A stretch of DNA of 64,000 nt from Leptolyngbyaceae cyanobacterium JSC-12 (GCA_000309945.1 CM001633.1:2816199-2880198), one strand, 5' to 3'; shown: positions 19,457-28,931, counted from the stretch's first letter. Numbers and translations are program-made. The notes: generated by a model from the letters alone, not told the origin.

Positions 19457-19694
19457 AGGCCAGGTCGTCTGCTAGTTCCTCGGTGCCATAGTGCCGCAGG
19501 ATGCCGCGTCGGGCGAGGAGTTGACCAAATTCGTCCTTGTCCATCTGGGCCAGTTCTCTGGCTTTGCCCAAGGACAGCAAATCTTGGGCATAGAGCGCGA
19601 CGGCTAGCTCGTGTAGCAGTTCTTGTTCGATGCGCTGCTCTGGCAGTCGAATAGCTTGAAGAATGGTGTCGGGGATGGAGAGTTGCAGGCTCAT
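19440..19694 (-). CDS. UPF0175 family antitoxin
   Basis: An 84-residue protein with the UPF0175 layout: beta-strand start MSLQLSIPDTILQAIRLPE, a helix-turn-helix-like core (LLHELAVALYAQDLLSLGKA, RELAQMDKDEFGQLLARRGI) and a C-terminal toxin-neutralising tail (GTEELADDLAYARRQ). It precedes and overlaps the PIN toxin gene by 17 bp, the normal antitoxin-first order. It is likely to autorepress its own promoter in the ~50 bp upstream. Confidence 0.92.
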   Translation of the reverse strand: MSLQLSIPDTILQAIRLPEQRIEQELLHELAVALYAQDLLSLGKARELAQMDKDEFGQLLARRGILRHYGTEELADDLAYARRQ

Positions 19695-19713
19695 GGCGGT
19701 TGATCCAAGGCTT

Positions 19714-19947
19714 TTAGGGCAAATTACGCTTACTGTTAATCTTAGCTCCTGCTGTCAACGGCACTTTAGAGCTGCGCTTTAGAGCAATGATCCGTGCTGC
19801 GAGAGCATTCGCTCTTAGCAATCTAGCCTCGTTGGGGTCAGGTAATGAAACGGTAAACGGCTCGGACGCAAATAGCCAAGGTGCTATTCCGGTTGCAACT
19901 GGGTCAATATTGCTGGGGTGGCTAGAAGCGCCAGAGCTTGCTTGCAA
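19714..19947 (-). CDS. uncertain 77-residue hypothetical protein
   Basis: A frame of 77 codons just upstream of the antitoxin gene with no recognised domain: a Ser/Pro-rich start, a middle GIAPWLFASEPFTVSLPDPN, and a basic end (ARIIALKRSSKVPLTAGAKI). The central ADPNEARLLRANALAARI part is helix-like. No ribosome site stands out. It may be a remnant of another small gene in the decaying island, or non-coding. Confidence 0.3.
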   Translation of the reverse strand: MQASSGASSHPSNIDPVATGIAPWLFASEPFTVSLPDPNEARLLRANALAARIIALKRSSKVPLTAGAKINSKRNLP

Positions 19948-20024
19948 GTCTCTTTAATTGACTAAAGAAGCCTGGTTTACCCTCAGATTGCCGCTGGGCC
20001 AATCGCTCCTGGGTGAGGGGATGA

Positions 20025-21266
20025 TCAGACAGTTTGGCGGTGCGCCCCGCTGCGATCGCCTGCTGCAAGCGAACCCCCCAATTTTGTCCGACTATCTGCG
20101 TCTGCGGTGATGCTCGCCCAGCAGTTCAGCATGATTTCCAGGGCTTGGGTATAGAGGGGTTCGGCCTCGGCATACCGCCCCTGGGCGTAGTACAACCCGG
20201 CCAAATGATGCAGACTGGTGGCGCTGGAGGGATGGTCTGGCCCCAACTGCGAGCGCCGGATTTCCAACGCTTGGGTCAAGAGGGGTTCGGCCTCGGCATA
20301 CTGCCCTTGGGACGCGTACAACCCGGCCAAATTATTCAAACAGCTGGCGGTGGTGGGATGGTCTGGACCCAACTGCGAGCGCCGGATTTCCAACGCTTGG
20401 GTATAGAGGGGTTCGGCCTCGGCATACCGCCCCTGGGACGCGTAAACTAGACCCAAGGTATTGAAATTGCGGGCAAGTTGGAGTGGGTCATCGGTTGAGC
20501 GAGCGATCGCCTGTTGCAGTGCAGCGATCGCCAACTGTTGTTCTCGGTGATAATCTTCAGCTTTACCCTGCTCTAGCCGATCGTAGTAGGTCTGGCCGAG
20601 GCTGCTGTAGAGGCTGGCCAGCAAGGGGGAGGTGGGGTCATCTGCTTCCAGTGCAGCAATTTGCTGCTGTAATTCCTGGGGATCAGCTAGGGGGGTGACC
20701 TCGGCGAGTTTTGGCTCAGACAACCACTCTGCCCCACCCCCCTGAAAATTCGCAGCAATTGGACGGGTAAACTCAAAGGTGCCACCCCGCCAACTCCAAA
20801 AATCAGGTGCTCGCTGGGCTAGGCCGGTGGCGATCGCCTGGGTTACCCAAAGCACCACGGGAAACTGAAACTGGCGTAACCCTTCGCGAGTCCATTGAAC
20901 GGAGAAAAAGAAGGTTTCTTGAGCCGATTTTTCTGCACTCAGCCGCACCCCCAGCAGTTCGCTGGCTCCCAACACCGTCACGACATGGGCAGCATCTGCA
21001 CCAGCCGACTCTGCCTGCACCCGGATTAGTGCATTTTTGAGGCTGGGCCATGATGGATCCAGTTGGACTCGATGGCACCTCACCCCCTGAGCCTGCAACT
21101 CCGCCTCGTAGCTGCGGATTATCTCATCCCGATAGACTGGGTTATCGCAAACCGCAATCAGCAGGTTCAACGTCCCCAAACTCGATCGGATCGCGTTCAG
21201 CAACCGCCGCAAATTGTGCTGGTTTGCCGCCTCTGGGCTAGTTGTTGGAGAAATTGACTCCACCAC
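20025..21266 (-). CDS. TPR-repeat protein with degenerate P-loop-like N-terminal domain, C-terminus frameshifted
   Basis: A 413-residue protein. Residues 20-170 resemble the NTPase-like domain found in many bacterial TPR/STAND proteins (LNLLIAVCDNPVYRDE, ending PVVLWVTQAIATGLAQRAPDFWSW) but with no Walker A lysine, so probably not an ATPase. From about 215 come TPR units with near-identical 42-residue repeats (GRYAEAEPLYTQALEIRRSQ), visible as 126-bp DNA repeats. The last 37 residues (from LNCWAS) are out of frame relative to the homologous copy at 18.3 kb, owing to two single-base deletions near 20121 and 20106; the original tail would read LGEHHPQTQIVGQN-like. The stop of the upstream P-loop ATPase is 10 bp away, so the two form an operon. 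Confidence 0.8.
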   Translation of the reverse strand: MVESISPTTSPEAANQHNLRRLLNAIRSSLGTLNLLIAVCDNPVYRDEIIRSYEAELQAQGVRCHRVQLDPSWPSLKNALIRVQAESAGADAAHVVTVLGASELLGVRLSAEKSAQETFFFSVQWTREGLRQFQFPVVLWVTQAIATGLAQRAPDFWSWRGGTFEFTRPIAANFQGGGAEWLSEPKLAEVTPLADPQELQQQIAALEADDPTSPLLASLYSSLGQTYYDRLEQGKAEDYHREQQLAIAALQQAIARSTDDPLQLARNFNTLGLVYASQGRYAEAEPLYTQALEIRRSQLGPDHPTTASCLNNLAGLYASQGQYAEAEPLLTQALEIRRSQLGPDHPSSATSLHHLAGLYYAQGRYAEAEPLYTQALEIMLNCWASITADADSRTKLGGSLAAGDRSGAHRQTV

Positions 21267-21275
21267 GACTCCCCT

Positions 21276-22554
21276 CTACTCGACGAGCTTCTTACGCCGT
21301 AGCAAATCCAAAACAATTGGATGCACGTCATACCACATATCATCATTCTCATATTCCAACACCATCAATCCGTGTAGCATTCTGACAAATGCTTCTCCTT
21401 CGACGGGTTCCAGCGTTTTATAAACTTTTACTAACACGTCATAATCGGTTTGAATTTGCCGCGCAAAATCATTGCGCAAGTTATTCAACGCTGCTGTTAA
21501 AATCCTGTCGTCAATACACAGGTTGGTGCGATCGGGTTCCAGTTCCAGTTGCACCATGCATTCCGTGCAGCATTCCCGCCCAATCCGCACCAACTCGCGC
21601 AATACACCACCGCTGGCCAACACCATCTTCCGGGCGGTGTCTGGATGCAGCAACCCCTCGGTAAATCGCTTGGTCAATACCGCTTGAAACAAGGCAATGT
21701 TGTTCTCGATCGGCGCTGCATCCTTTTTCCGCACATTCTCGTAAGTGAAAAACTTGGTCACCGGCAATAGACGAGGCCGGACAATCCCTTCAGAATTAAG
21801 TGCTCCGATCACTAAAGGATCGCGCAGTGCTGACACCGGAATCGTAAACACGATTTTGAAGGCAGGCGAGAACAGGGCCTTGATGTTTTGCCGATAGATC
21901 GGCTCCACAACGCTCAAGTCCAGCTTATCCAGGTCATCAAAATCACCACGAGTACAGGTTTGCGCGTGGTGGTTTGAATTGCCGCTGCCAGCCGATCAAG
22001 CTTCCCCACCAAATCCGTAATCTTTTTCTCGAAGGTTTTCTCCAGTTCCTCCCGAAATGACTGCTCCTGTTGCAGCTTCGCCGTGACAAACTTCAGGTCA
22101 ATGCCAAACCCCAACTCTCCTTTGGTTCCAGTCGCCTCAACCGTTCTCTGCGTCGTGTTGATCCAGCCCAGCAGGGCTTCTTTAATGGTTTCCGCAACAG
22201 GAATCTTTTTTTCCGTTGCTTCATGCAGCAGCATCAGGCCGATCGAATACAGGATATTCACATGGCTAACATCCGACATCTCAATCAGATCGGCAACTGA
22301 GAAAAACACGACGAAATACTGGCCCTGCATTTCGATCGCAAATCGCTTCAGCAGTGTCGATTTACCGCATCCTCGATGCCCTGCAAAAATGACTTTCCTT
22401 TTTTGTCCGATGCTTCGACTTCCTTTTTCAGCCGTACCAATACGTCCAGCCCGTAATCGACTCGAAACCGCTCGATTTTGTCAGGTTCGGTCAGCGGGAA
22501 CAAATCGAGGTTACGGTAGGCTTCTTGCAGGCTTTCCAGAAGGGATGACGACAT
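21276..22554 (-). pseudogene. P-loop ATPase gene broken by two frameshifts
   Basis: Three consecutive minus-strand frames together form one protein of about 425 residues. N-terminus: SLLESLQEAYRNLDLFPLTE. A -1 shift in the T6 run at 22399-22404 (A-run in the gene) splits the Walker A motif, which in the corrected frame reads VIFAGHRGCGKSTLLKRFA. The middle part has a long helical region (LEKTFEKKITDLVGKLDRLA). A second -1 shift at the A4 run 21939-21942 splits Walker B, which corrects to LVVIFDDLDKLDLS. The C-terminal part (SPAFKIVFTIPVSALRDP to LLRRKKLVE) is winged-helix-like. The family is an AAA/STAND-type NTPase, often paired with TPR partners. Neighbouring housekeeping genes are intact, so true decay is more likely than systematic sequence error, but both indels are in homopolymers. 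Confidence 0.8.
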
Positions 22555-22597
22555 AGATGTAAAACCAGTGCAATATCCCATCTATCATACCGATCCC

Positions 22598-22693
22598 CTC
22601 TATTGTTAATCTCCTAATCGGTTTAGTGGCGGCGATCGCGATCGTGTGCAAACTGGAAGAAGGGACTGCAAGCCCAAACCTTGGATCATTAGC
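22598..22693. repeat. imperfect direct repeat, copy B (flanks the island)
   Basis: Same-orientation partner of the repeat at 18835-18932. Shared blocks include GCGATCGCGATCGTGTG, AACTGGAAGAAGGGACTGCA and CCCAAACCTTG. It lies immediately upstream of the ATPase-TPR operon, as copy A lies upstream of the TPR remnant, suggesting duplication of the locus with divergence or replacement of the middle. Confidence 0.85.
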
Positions 22694-22699
22694 TCCTCG

Positions 22700-22733
22700 C
22701 CCGCTCTGGAAGAGGGGTTGGGGTGAGGGCGGT
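22700..22733. repeat. fragment of dispersed GAGGGGTTGGGGTGAGGGC repeat
   Basis: GAAGAGGGGTTGGGGTGAGGGC is the reverse complement of the opening of the intergenic repeat at 2434-2470 (GCCCTCACCCTAACCCCTCT), showing at least two members of this element in the window. Only one half is present here, without the hairpin partner. Confidence 0.5.
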
Positions 22734-22743
22734 TTGAGTTGTG

Positions 22744-23826
22744 TTAGTCAGTCAGATCTAACTCCTCTCCCCTATTCCTCACCAGGCGTTTGAGGGTTGC
22801 GGCCATTACGGCTGGTGTTTGTCCGGCAACTGTAAACACCAACGCTTCACGATAAATACGCTGTGCCACATGATCCAATAAATTGGCAGCACCCGATGAA
22901 ACGGTGATGGCAGCATGGGCACATCGCACGGCTAACTCGATCGCCCAGGCTCGCAGAGTTAACCGATCTTCAAAGGGCTGGGACTGTGCCTGATAAATCA
23001 ACTGGCGACAGTTGAGTAACTCTTGATCGAGAGCTACAAAGGTAGGCTGAACTAAGGGGCGCGTTTTAGCTGCCTTTGCAACAACGTCTAACCCAGCTCT
23101 GGCACAACCCAGAGCATGAAAACTATGCTGTAATACGTTTTGCACATCATTGGTATGAATGGCATCAGCAGGGGTTGTAAACAATACCTGAGAGTGCGGT
23201 AGAAACCAATGATTGAACGTTGCAGTGACAGTATTGGTAGAAGTCATGGCGGCAAGTGCCATAGGAGGGCTGAACTGTAGCTTACCTTCACCGCAGGACT
23301 GATGTTCAATAAACGGAAACATACCGTAGAGGGCGCGATCGCTTGGTAACACTGCCGCCCCAATAAACCATTGAAACACACCAAAACCCGTAATCCAGGG
23401 AATGGTGCCATGGATGTGATAGCCACCATCCACAGGTAAAGCCTTTAACAGAGGCGTTCCAGGACGGCGTAAATGAGAGAAGCCAACACCAACGGCGATC
23501 GCACCAGTAGTCATGTGAGGCAAGTAGCGGTATTGCAACTCCTCATTCTCACTGCGACTCAAAAACGCTCCCGCACTCTGGTGTTGCGCCTGTAGAAAGG
23601 CTAATGCCCCCGAATAGCGAGCGATCGCTTCCTGAAACTGCTGAAATTCATAGGTGCTCACCTGATTGCCGCCCCATTTAGCTAGAATTCTTAGCCCTAA
23701 CCAGCCCTGATGCCCCAGTGCTTGAAAGGCAGCCTGGAGAGCAGCCACATCCTGATCTATCGAATTAGCGCACGGTAGGATGCGATCGCAGAGATAGGAC
23801 TCAACAGATTCCAGCGAAAAGGACAT
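22744..23826 (-). CDS. acyl-CoA dehydrogenase family protein
   Basis: A 360-residue flavoprotein-like enzyme of the acyl-CoA dehydrogenase fold. Landmarks are the N-terminal helical domain (DQDVAALQAAFQALGHQGWL, AIARYSGALAFLQAQHQSAGAF), the central beta domain with GGYHIHGTIPWITGFGVFQW (substrate/FAD-contact region) and a C-terminal helical bundle (DRLTLRAWAIELAVRCAHAA, VAQRIYREALVFTVAGQT). The substrate is unknown. It is somewhat diverged: the usual catalytic glutamate is not obvious, which also fits the sulfur- or nitrogen-compound monooxygenase-like branch. Monocistronic; its 5' region has inverted CCACGTC/GACGTGG arms (23851-23857, 23902-23908). Confidence 0.8.
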   Translation of the reverse strand: MSFSLESVESYLCDRILPCANSIDQDVAALQAAFQALGHQGWLGLRILAKWGGNQVSTYEFQQFQEAIARYSGALAFLQAQHQSAGAFLSRSENEELQYRYLPHMTTGAIAVGVGFSHLRRPGTPLLKALPVDGGYHIHGTIPWITGFGVFQWFIGAAVLPSDRALYGMFPFIEHQSCGEGKLQFSPPMALAAMTSTNTVTATFNHWFLPHSQVLFTTPADAIHTNDVQNVLQHSFHALGCARAGLDVVAKAAKTRPLVQPTFVALDQELLNCRQLIYQAQSQPFEDRLTLRAWAIELAVRCAHAAITVSSGAANLLDHVAQRIYREALVFTVAGQTPAVMAATLKRLVRNRGEELDLTD

Positions 23827-23945
23827 AGGGCAGCAAAAGTTAAACCTTGTCCACGTCCAAGCTCATAATTTTTCTTAGAGAAACCTCCAGATTTCAAGTT
23901 AGACGTGGTTTAGAAAACCGCAGTCAGAGGAAGCAAGCACCTTTC

Positions 23946-24605
23946 CTACTTCACTTCAACCACGCCAATAGGACAGGAAACGTTCGTACCGCCCAAACCA
24001 CAATAGCCACCCGGATTCTTCGCCAGGTATTGCTGATGATAATCTTCGGCGTAGTAAAACTCTGGAGCGTCTAAAATCTCAGTTGTAATCGTGCCGTAGC
24101 CCGCTTTGTTTAATGCCTGTTGATACATTTCGCGGCTCGCTTCTGCCAGTTTCCGCTGTTCTTCTGAATAAGTATAAATACCAGAGCGATATTGAGTTCC
24201 AACATCGTTGCCCTGACGCATTCCTTGAGTCGGGTTGTGGTTTTCCCAAAAGACCTTTAGGAGTGCTTCGTAACTAATTACTTTTGGGTCATACACTACC
24301 CGCACAACTTCGTTATGTCCCGTCATGCCGCTGCACACTTCTCGGTAAGTCGGGTTGGGCGTAATTCCAGCAGCATACCCTACTGAAGTGCTGAATACCC
24401 CTTCCTGTTGCCAGAACTTGCGCTCAGCCCCCCAAAAACATCCCATCCCAAACAGCGCGAGTTCCATACCTTCTGGGAAGGGCGGCTTCAGTGGATTGCC
24501 ATTGACAAAGTGACGATCCGTTAGAGGCATTTCGGTGGCACGTCCTGGAAGTGCCTCATCTGGAGTCGGAAGGGACAACTTCTTGCCAAAGCCAAATAAA
24601 ACCAT
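23946..24605 (-). CDS. msrA: peptide-methionine (S)-S-oxide reductase
   Basis: Repairs oxidised methionine. The catalytic motif [13 protein letters not shown] is intact, followed by [19 protein letters not shown], the [15 protein letters not shown] signature, and a C-terminal [18 protein letters not shown] with likely resolving cysteines. At 219 residues it is at the long end for MsrA, with an N-terminal extension of about 45 residues ([20 protein letters not shown]) typical of plant/cyanobacterial forms. No msrB is adjacent. Likely stress-regulated, though nothing in the sequence shows how. Confidence 0.96.
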   Translation of the reverse strand: MVLFGFGKKLSLPTPDEALPGRATEMPLTDRHFVNGNPLKPPFPEGMELALFGMGCFWGAERKFWQQEGVFSTSVGYAAGITPNPTYREVCSGMTGHNEVVRVVYDPKVISYEALLKVFWENHNPTQGMRQGNDVGTQYRSGIYTYSEEQRKLAEASREMYQQALNKAGYGTITTEILDAPEFYYAEDYHQQYLAKNPGGYCGLGGTNVSCPIGVVEVK

Positions 24606-24802
24606 TACCTGTAAACCCCGTGTTGAAGAACTATCTTTACTTTAAGTTACATTTCTGAGAAAAGGGGGTGGGATTCCTGAGAAAAGTAGGGTGGGAGAGA
24701 GCTATTGTTGTTCAGGAGGCTTCGTTTACAGAACAGGGGATAAGAGGAGTAGAATGTGGGCTTCTGCAGATGGGGATGAGGGCAGCCACCCAATTGGCAT
24801 AG

Positions 24803-25699
24803 CTACTGGGTATACCCGGATGCCACGATCATGGAGCCAATTCCAGAGTCAGTAAAGATTTCTAGGAGTAGAGAATGGGGCAGGCGACCATCGAGAATGT
24901 GGGCAGCCCGCACTCCTTGAGCCAGCGATCGCACACAGCAATTCACTTTCGGAATCATGCCGCCAGAAACCACCCCTTCATCAATTAATTTACGAGCCTC
25001 AGAAATATCCAATCGAGGAATCAGGGTGGAACGGTCTTTGTAATCACGCAAAATTCCAGCCGTATCCGTCAACAGAATCAGTTTTTCTGCTCCCAGTGCC
25101 GCTGCAATTTCACCCGCCACCGTATCGGCGTTGATATTGTAAGCCTGTCCAGTTTCATCAGCAGCCACGCTCGATACCACTGGAATATGCCCTGCATTCA
25201 CTAAAGCTTCTAAGATACCAGTATCAACACTTGTCACTTCTCCAACAAAACCAACGTCCTCTTGATCGGCTGGTCGTGCGGTAATCAAGTGTCCATCTTT
25301 GCCACACAACCCCACAGCCGATCCGCCTTCCTGGTTAATCAGTGACACAATTTCTTTGTTGACTCGCCCTACCAACACCATTTCCACCACGTCCATCGTG
25401 GCGGCATCGGTCACTCGCAAACCGTTCTTAAACTGCGCCTCAATGCCTAGTTTATCCAGCCAGGTGTTGATTTCGGGACCGCCACCATGCACCAGGACTG
25501 GGCGAATCCCCACACATGACATAAAAACAATGTCCCGAATTACCTGATCTTTAAGGGTGCTATCTTTCATGGCAGCACCACCGTACTTAACGACAATCGT
25601 CTTGCCAGTAAATTGCTGGATGTAAGGCAACGCTTCACTCAAAATTTGAGCTTTCATTGCTCCCGTTGCTTGAGAAGCGTCGTTTTGCATGTTGACCAT
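24803..25699 (-). CDS. argB: N-acetylglutamate kinase
   Basis: Phosphorylates N-acetylglutamate, the controlling step of arginine synthesis. In cyanobacteria the hexamer is relieved of arginine inhibition by PII, so this gene is functionally tied to pipX in the same window. Motifs: [13 protein letters not shown] (ATP binding), [55 protein letters not shown] and [18 protein letters not shown]. An N-terminal helix typical of arginine-sensitive, PII-binding NAGKs is present. Start may be the ATG at 25699 or at 25690. Length 298 residues is normal. Confidence 0.97.
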   Translation of the reverse strand: MVNMQNDASQATGAMKAQILSEALPYIQQFTGKTIVVKYGGAAMKDSTLKDQVIRDIVFMSCVGIRPVLVHGGGPEINTWLDKLGIEAQFKNGLRVTDAATMDVVEMVLVGRVNKEIVSLINQEGGSAVGLCGKDGHLITARPADQEDVGFVGEVTSVDTGILEALVNAGHIPVVSSVAADETGQAYNINADTVAGEIAAALGAEKLILLTDTAGILRDYKDRSTLIPRLDISEARKLIDEGVVSGGMIPKVNCCVRSLAQGVRAAHILDGRLPHSLLLEIFTDSGIGSMIVASGYTQ

Positions 25700-25870
25700 G
25701 GCTGCTGAATCAGAGAGTACGGATCAATTGCAGTGTAGAGGAGAGTGGGGCGATCAACAATGTTGAAATCCAATGACTGAAGAAATTGTCAGGAAACCTT
25801 TATGCAATTCAAGGTCATGCAGTCAGTTGGGTAAGACAACGAGGGTTGCTTCTCCAGCGGAATAAGATTG

Positions 25871-27421
25871 CTAGATGAAACACTCTGGCGTGAAACTGCC
25901 ATGGAGTCCGTAAGGAACATGATGGGTCAGGTTGAGGCGAGCAATCTGACGCAAGTCACGCGCATCCAGAATCACAATTGCACTGCGATCGCTGCGAGCA
26001 TCAAACACCAGAGTCAAAATCCAACCGTCATCTTCTGCACCTGCCAGTTGGTAGGGGTTAGGATGACGCGGTACAAAGACTGGCTCACCTACATAACCCC
26101 ACGGTGCAGCACTCCATAGGATGCGATCGCCAGTCTCTACATCCATTTTCAAAATGGCTTGATTGGGAGCATTTCCGGTAGGGGCATGGGCTGCTGCAAA
26201 GTAGAGATAGCGGTGCGATCGCCCCACTTTTGCCGGATGTACCGCAGGAAATTCAACACATCGTTCATCGATCATGCAACGTTGAATCTTACCCGTCTGC
26301 AAATTCACTCGAAATCGCCACAATTGTCCTGGTTTAAGGGTTTCAAAATTCGTTTGTCGAAAATCTGCATCTGGTTCAACGGCTGGCAGCGACTCGTAGC
26401 AAATAGAATCAATAACCACCTCGTCTCCATCTTCAAAAGCATTAGCATGATGGAAAACAAAGCCAGCATGAGTTTCAACAATCACAGGAACAGAAGAGCG
26501 GGAATCGGGAACAGCAAGACTTGGTTGCTGGTTGGGTGCTGCCTGGTGATTTGCTTTTGGATATCTTGGAATCAGCACAATTTTGGTGGCTCGTTTGGGG
26601 TGGAACTGAATGCATTCTCCAGCCGAGCGAAACCCTATTAGGAATGGGATAGGGTTGAAGGTAACTGGATTCTGGAAAAAGATACTGTAGTTTGGGGTGA
26701 TAGCAAAGTCGTGAATGAAGCAAAAACCCGGAACAGTCGCGCTATTTTGTCGGAAGAGCTTGCCATCTACTGTCAATTCATAAACAGTGATTTTGGAGGA
26801 TACCCCAGGCTTGATGGCAAAGTTCAGCAAGCAAGGCATGCCCCCCTGTTGCTCACAGGCAGGGTCAATCCAGGGATGAGCACCAAAGGCATCACCGGGT
26901 TGCAGCAATCCATCCAGATACTCTAAGCCAAGGGTTTCCAGCGTAGCTGGTTCCAGCCGATACGGTTCAGCCGCTTCCCACAGTGCTAACAGTTTACCGC
27001 CCCAATACAAGATGTTGGTATTGGCGATGTTCTTAAGTTTTAGGTCGAACACGTTTGCCAGCCAACCGCCAGGCTTATCCGTGCCAAATACGCCGCGATA
27101 CAGAATCTTGCCAGCTTTTTGTTCTGCCAGGTAGCCTTCCGTTTGAATGTAGCGATTGCGGAAGTGAGCACGCCCTTGTTGAAACGCGATCGCGCATACC
27201 ATGCCATCTCCATCAAACGGGTGATGTATTGGCTGCCCATTCACATCCAGCAATCCTGGACCGTTGCGAAATAGAGTACCGTTTAACCCTGCCGGAATTT
27301 CACCCTCAATATCATCAATCCAGTAGTCAAATTCTTGCTTAAGAGAGCGGTAGCCCCGTTGCCATTCATCACGGTTATAAGGGGTTTCGGAAGCGATCGC
27401 CGGATTCAGAGTACTCGTCAT
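25871..27421 (-). CDS. carotenoid cleavage oxygenase (RPE65/CCD family)
   Basis: Non-heme iron oxygenase that cleaves carotenoids or apocarotenoids. The four iron-ligand histidines appear in their family contexts: GAHPWIDP, FIHDFAIT, VFHHANAFEDGDEV and GLHGSFTPE near the C-terminus. Other hallmarks are IEGEIPAGLNGTLFRNGPG and HPFDGDGMVCA. The ATG at 27421 (MTSTLNPAIASET) is preferred to an upstream in-frame start at 27484 that would overlap the preceding gene. The protein lies 52 bp downstream of the MFS transporter gene on the same strand, probably in one operon. Substrate is not deducible. Confidence 0.94.
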   Translation of the reverse strand: MTSTLNPAIASETPYNRDEWQRGYRSLKQEFDYWIDDIEGEIPAGLNGTLFRNGPGLLDVNGQPIHHPFDGDGMVCAIAFQQGRAHFRNRYIQTEGYLAEQKAGKILYRGVFGTDKPGGWLANVFDLKLKNIANTNILYWGGKLLALWEAAEPYRLEPATLETLGLEYLDGLLQPGDAFGAHPWIDPACEQQGGMPCLLNFAIKPGVSSKITVYELTVDGKLFRQNSATVPGFCFIHDFAITPNYSIFFQNPVTFNPIPFLIGFRSAGECIQFHPKRATKIVLIPRYPKANHQAAPNQQPSLAVPDSRSSVPVIVETHAGFVFHHANAFEDGDEVVIDSICYESLPAVEPDADFRQTNFETLKPGQLWRFRVNLQTGKIQRCMIDERCVEFPAVHPAKVGRSHRYLYFAAAHAPTGNAPNQAILKMDVETGDRILWSAAPWGYVGEPVFVPRHPNPYQLAGAEDDGWILTLVFDARSDRSAIVILDARDLRQIARLNLTHHVPYGLHGSFTPECFI

Positions 27422-27473
27422 AACTCGGTAAATACTACTGGGCAGATAATACCACTGGGCAACAATAGTTGAC

Positions 27474-28931
27474 TCACTGTTCACTGGGTTCTGGTTCCCG
27501 GCTATGCGCTACCAACTCAGTCATAAGATCGGGCAAGAATGGTTGTGCCAGATGCTTAGACGATGAAGCATCCAATTCTAAAGCAGTCGTAGGATGCAAC
27601 GTGGCTTCCGTCGTTTCAGCCGGCTGGACTGAATCATTGCCTGGTAACCATCCCAGCAATGGTAACGGCAATAAGGTTGAAACATTCGTAATCACAATCA
27701 GCAACGCCAGATTCGTGAAATTCGACTCAGTAACCCCCAATTGGTGCATCAAAAATGCACCTGTTTCGTAGGAAACCAGCCCTGCCAAATTCACAACTGA
27801 CATTAGCAAAGCAAAAAGCGTTGCTTCCACTCCTGCTGGGCAAAGTCTCGCCGCCAGCACCAATACTGGCATAAACGCAATCTGCCCCATGACGGTAAGC
27901 ACTAAGTTATCACCCAGGCTAAACCACTTGTCACTAATGCCGAGCGCCCGGTTAGCATGGGTGACTAACAGCAAGGTGGATAAGCCCAATCCGGCTGAAA
28001 TAACAGTTGACCAGCCGAAAATCACTCGAAACGGCACATTTTTGAGAAATCGCTGAAAAATCCAGACCCCCACCAGCGCTGCCACACTGGTAACCAATCG
28101 CACTCGTCCCAAAAATTCAGGTTCAAAATGCAATTCGTTCGTGGTGAAAAAGAAAAAGGCAGATTCGGCAGTTGGCGTTGCCTGCCAGAGGAATAGAAAC
28201 AGAGTCGGCAACCAAATCGATTTCTGGCTGACGGCTTTCCACAATTCCTTTAGCTGATAATTGACGATCGCCCACTCTGATTTCTCAGTCATTTTCGACT
28301 CAGCGATCAACCATGCCACCAGCGATACAATCAACGGAAACGTGGCAGTGATTGCAAATACCGTGCGGGTGGAAAAATGCTCAAGCAAGAAACCACTGAA
28401 ATAGGCAGTCAGTAAACCACCTGCGGCTGAGGCTCCCCAGCATAATGATTGCAGCGATCCAGCATCACCGACTGATTCCTTGCGTGCCCGTTCTACGACC
28501 AACGAATCGACAATCACATCACTGAATGCCACAGAAAGAGACCCCATTGCGATCGCCAACGTAGCTGCCCAGGCAGAATTTACCACAGTCGCCATTGCAA
28601 TCCAGGACGCAGTGCCCAACAGTCCTGACAGAATCAGATAAGGACGACGTCGATAGCCGAAAATCGGCAACCCATCAGAGATAAATCCGAATAGCGGTTT
28701 AACCATCCAGGGCAATGCCGCAATTCCAACCATTGCTGATACTTCAGCCGGAGTCAGCCCCAAATCATCTTTGAGGAAGAAGCTAATGGCGAGGCGAGCC
28801 AATCCCAGAATGCCCTGCACAATATAAACCAGCAAAATCGCAATTAATTCCGGGGTCGGTTCGTGTCCAAAGAACACTCTTTGCGTGACTGCTGCTTTTA
28901 TTTTGGTGAAACCGGAAGAGGTAACAATCAT
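27474..28931 (-). CDS. folate-biopterin family MFS transporter
   Basis: A 485-residue protein with about twelve transmembrane helices and BT1/FBT family features: LAISFFLKDDLGLTPAEVS, LPWMVKPLFGFISDGLPIFG with YRRRPYLILSGLLG after it, and AFSDVIVDSLVVERAR. Relatives in Synechocystis (Slr0642 group) and plant chloroplasts transport folates/pterins. The C-terminal tail is hydrophilic. It leads a likely two-gene operon with the carotenoid oxygenase. The upstream 480 bp contain a strong terminator belonging to the transcript before it. Confidence 0.92.
   Translation of the reverse strand: MIVTSSGFTKIKAAVTQRVFFGHEPTPELIAILLVYIVQGILGLARLAISFFLKDDLGLTPAEVSAMVGIAALPWMVKPLFGFISDGLPIFGYRRRPYLILSGLLGTASWIAMATVVNSAWAATLAIAMGSLSVAFSDVIVDSLVVERARKESVGDAGSLQSLCWGASAAGGLLTAYFSGFLLEHFSTRTVFAITATFPLIVSLVAWLIAESKMTEKSEWAIVNYQLKELWKAVSQKSIWLPTLFLFLWQATPTAESAFFFFTTNELHFEPEFLGRVRLVTSVAALVGVWIFQRFLKNVPFRVIFGWSTVISAGLGLSTLLLVTHANRALGISDKWFSLGDNLVLTVMGQIAFMPVLVLAARLCPAGVEATLFALLMSVVNLAGLVSYETGAFLMHQLGVTESNFTNLALLIVITNVSTLLPLPLLGWLPGNDSVQPAETTEATLHPTTALELDASSSKHLAQPFLPDLMTELVAHSREPEPSEQ

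Noticed and set aside
20120-20450. Regular ~126-bp direct repeats that could look like an array
   Set aside because: They encode consecutive TPR motifs in one frame with no spacers, so they are protein repeats, not CRISPR.
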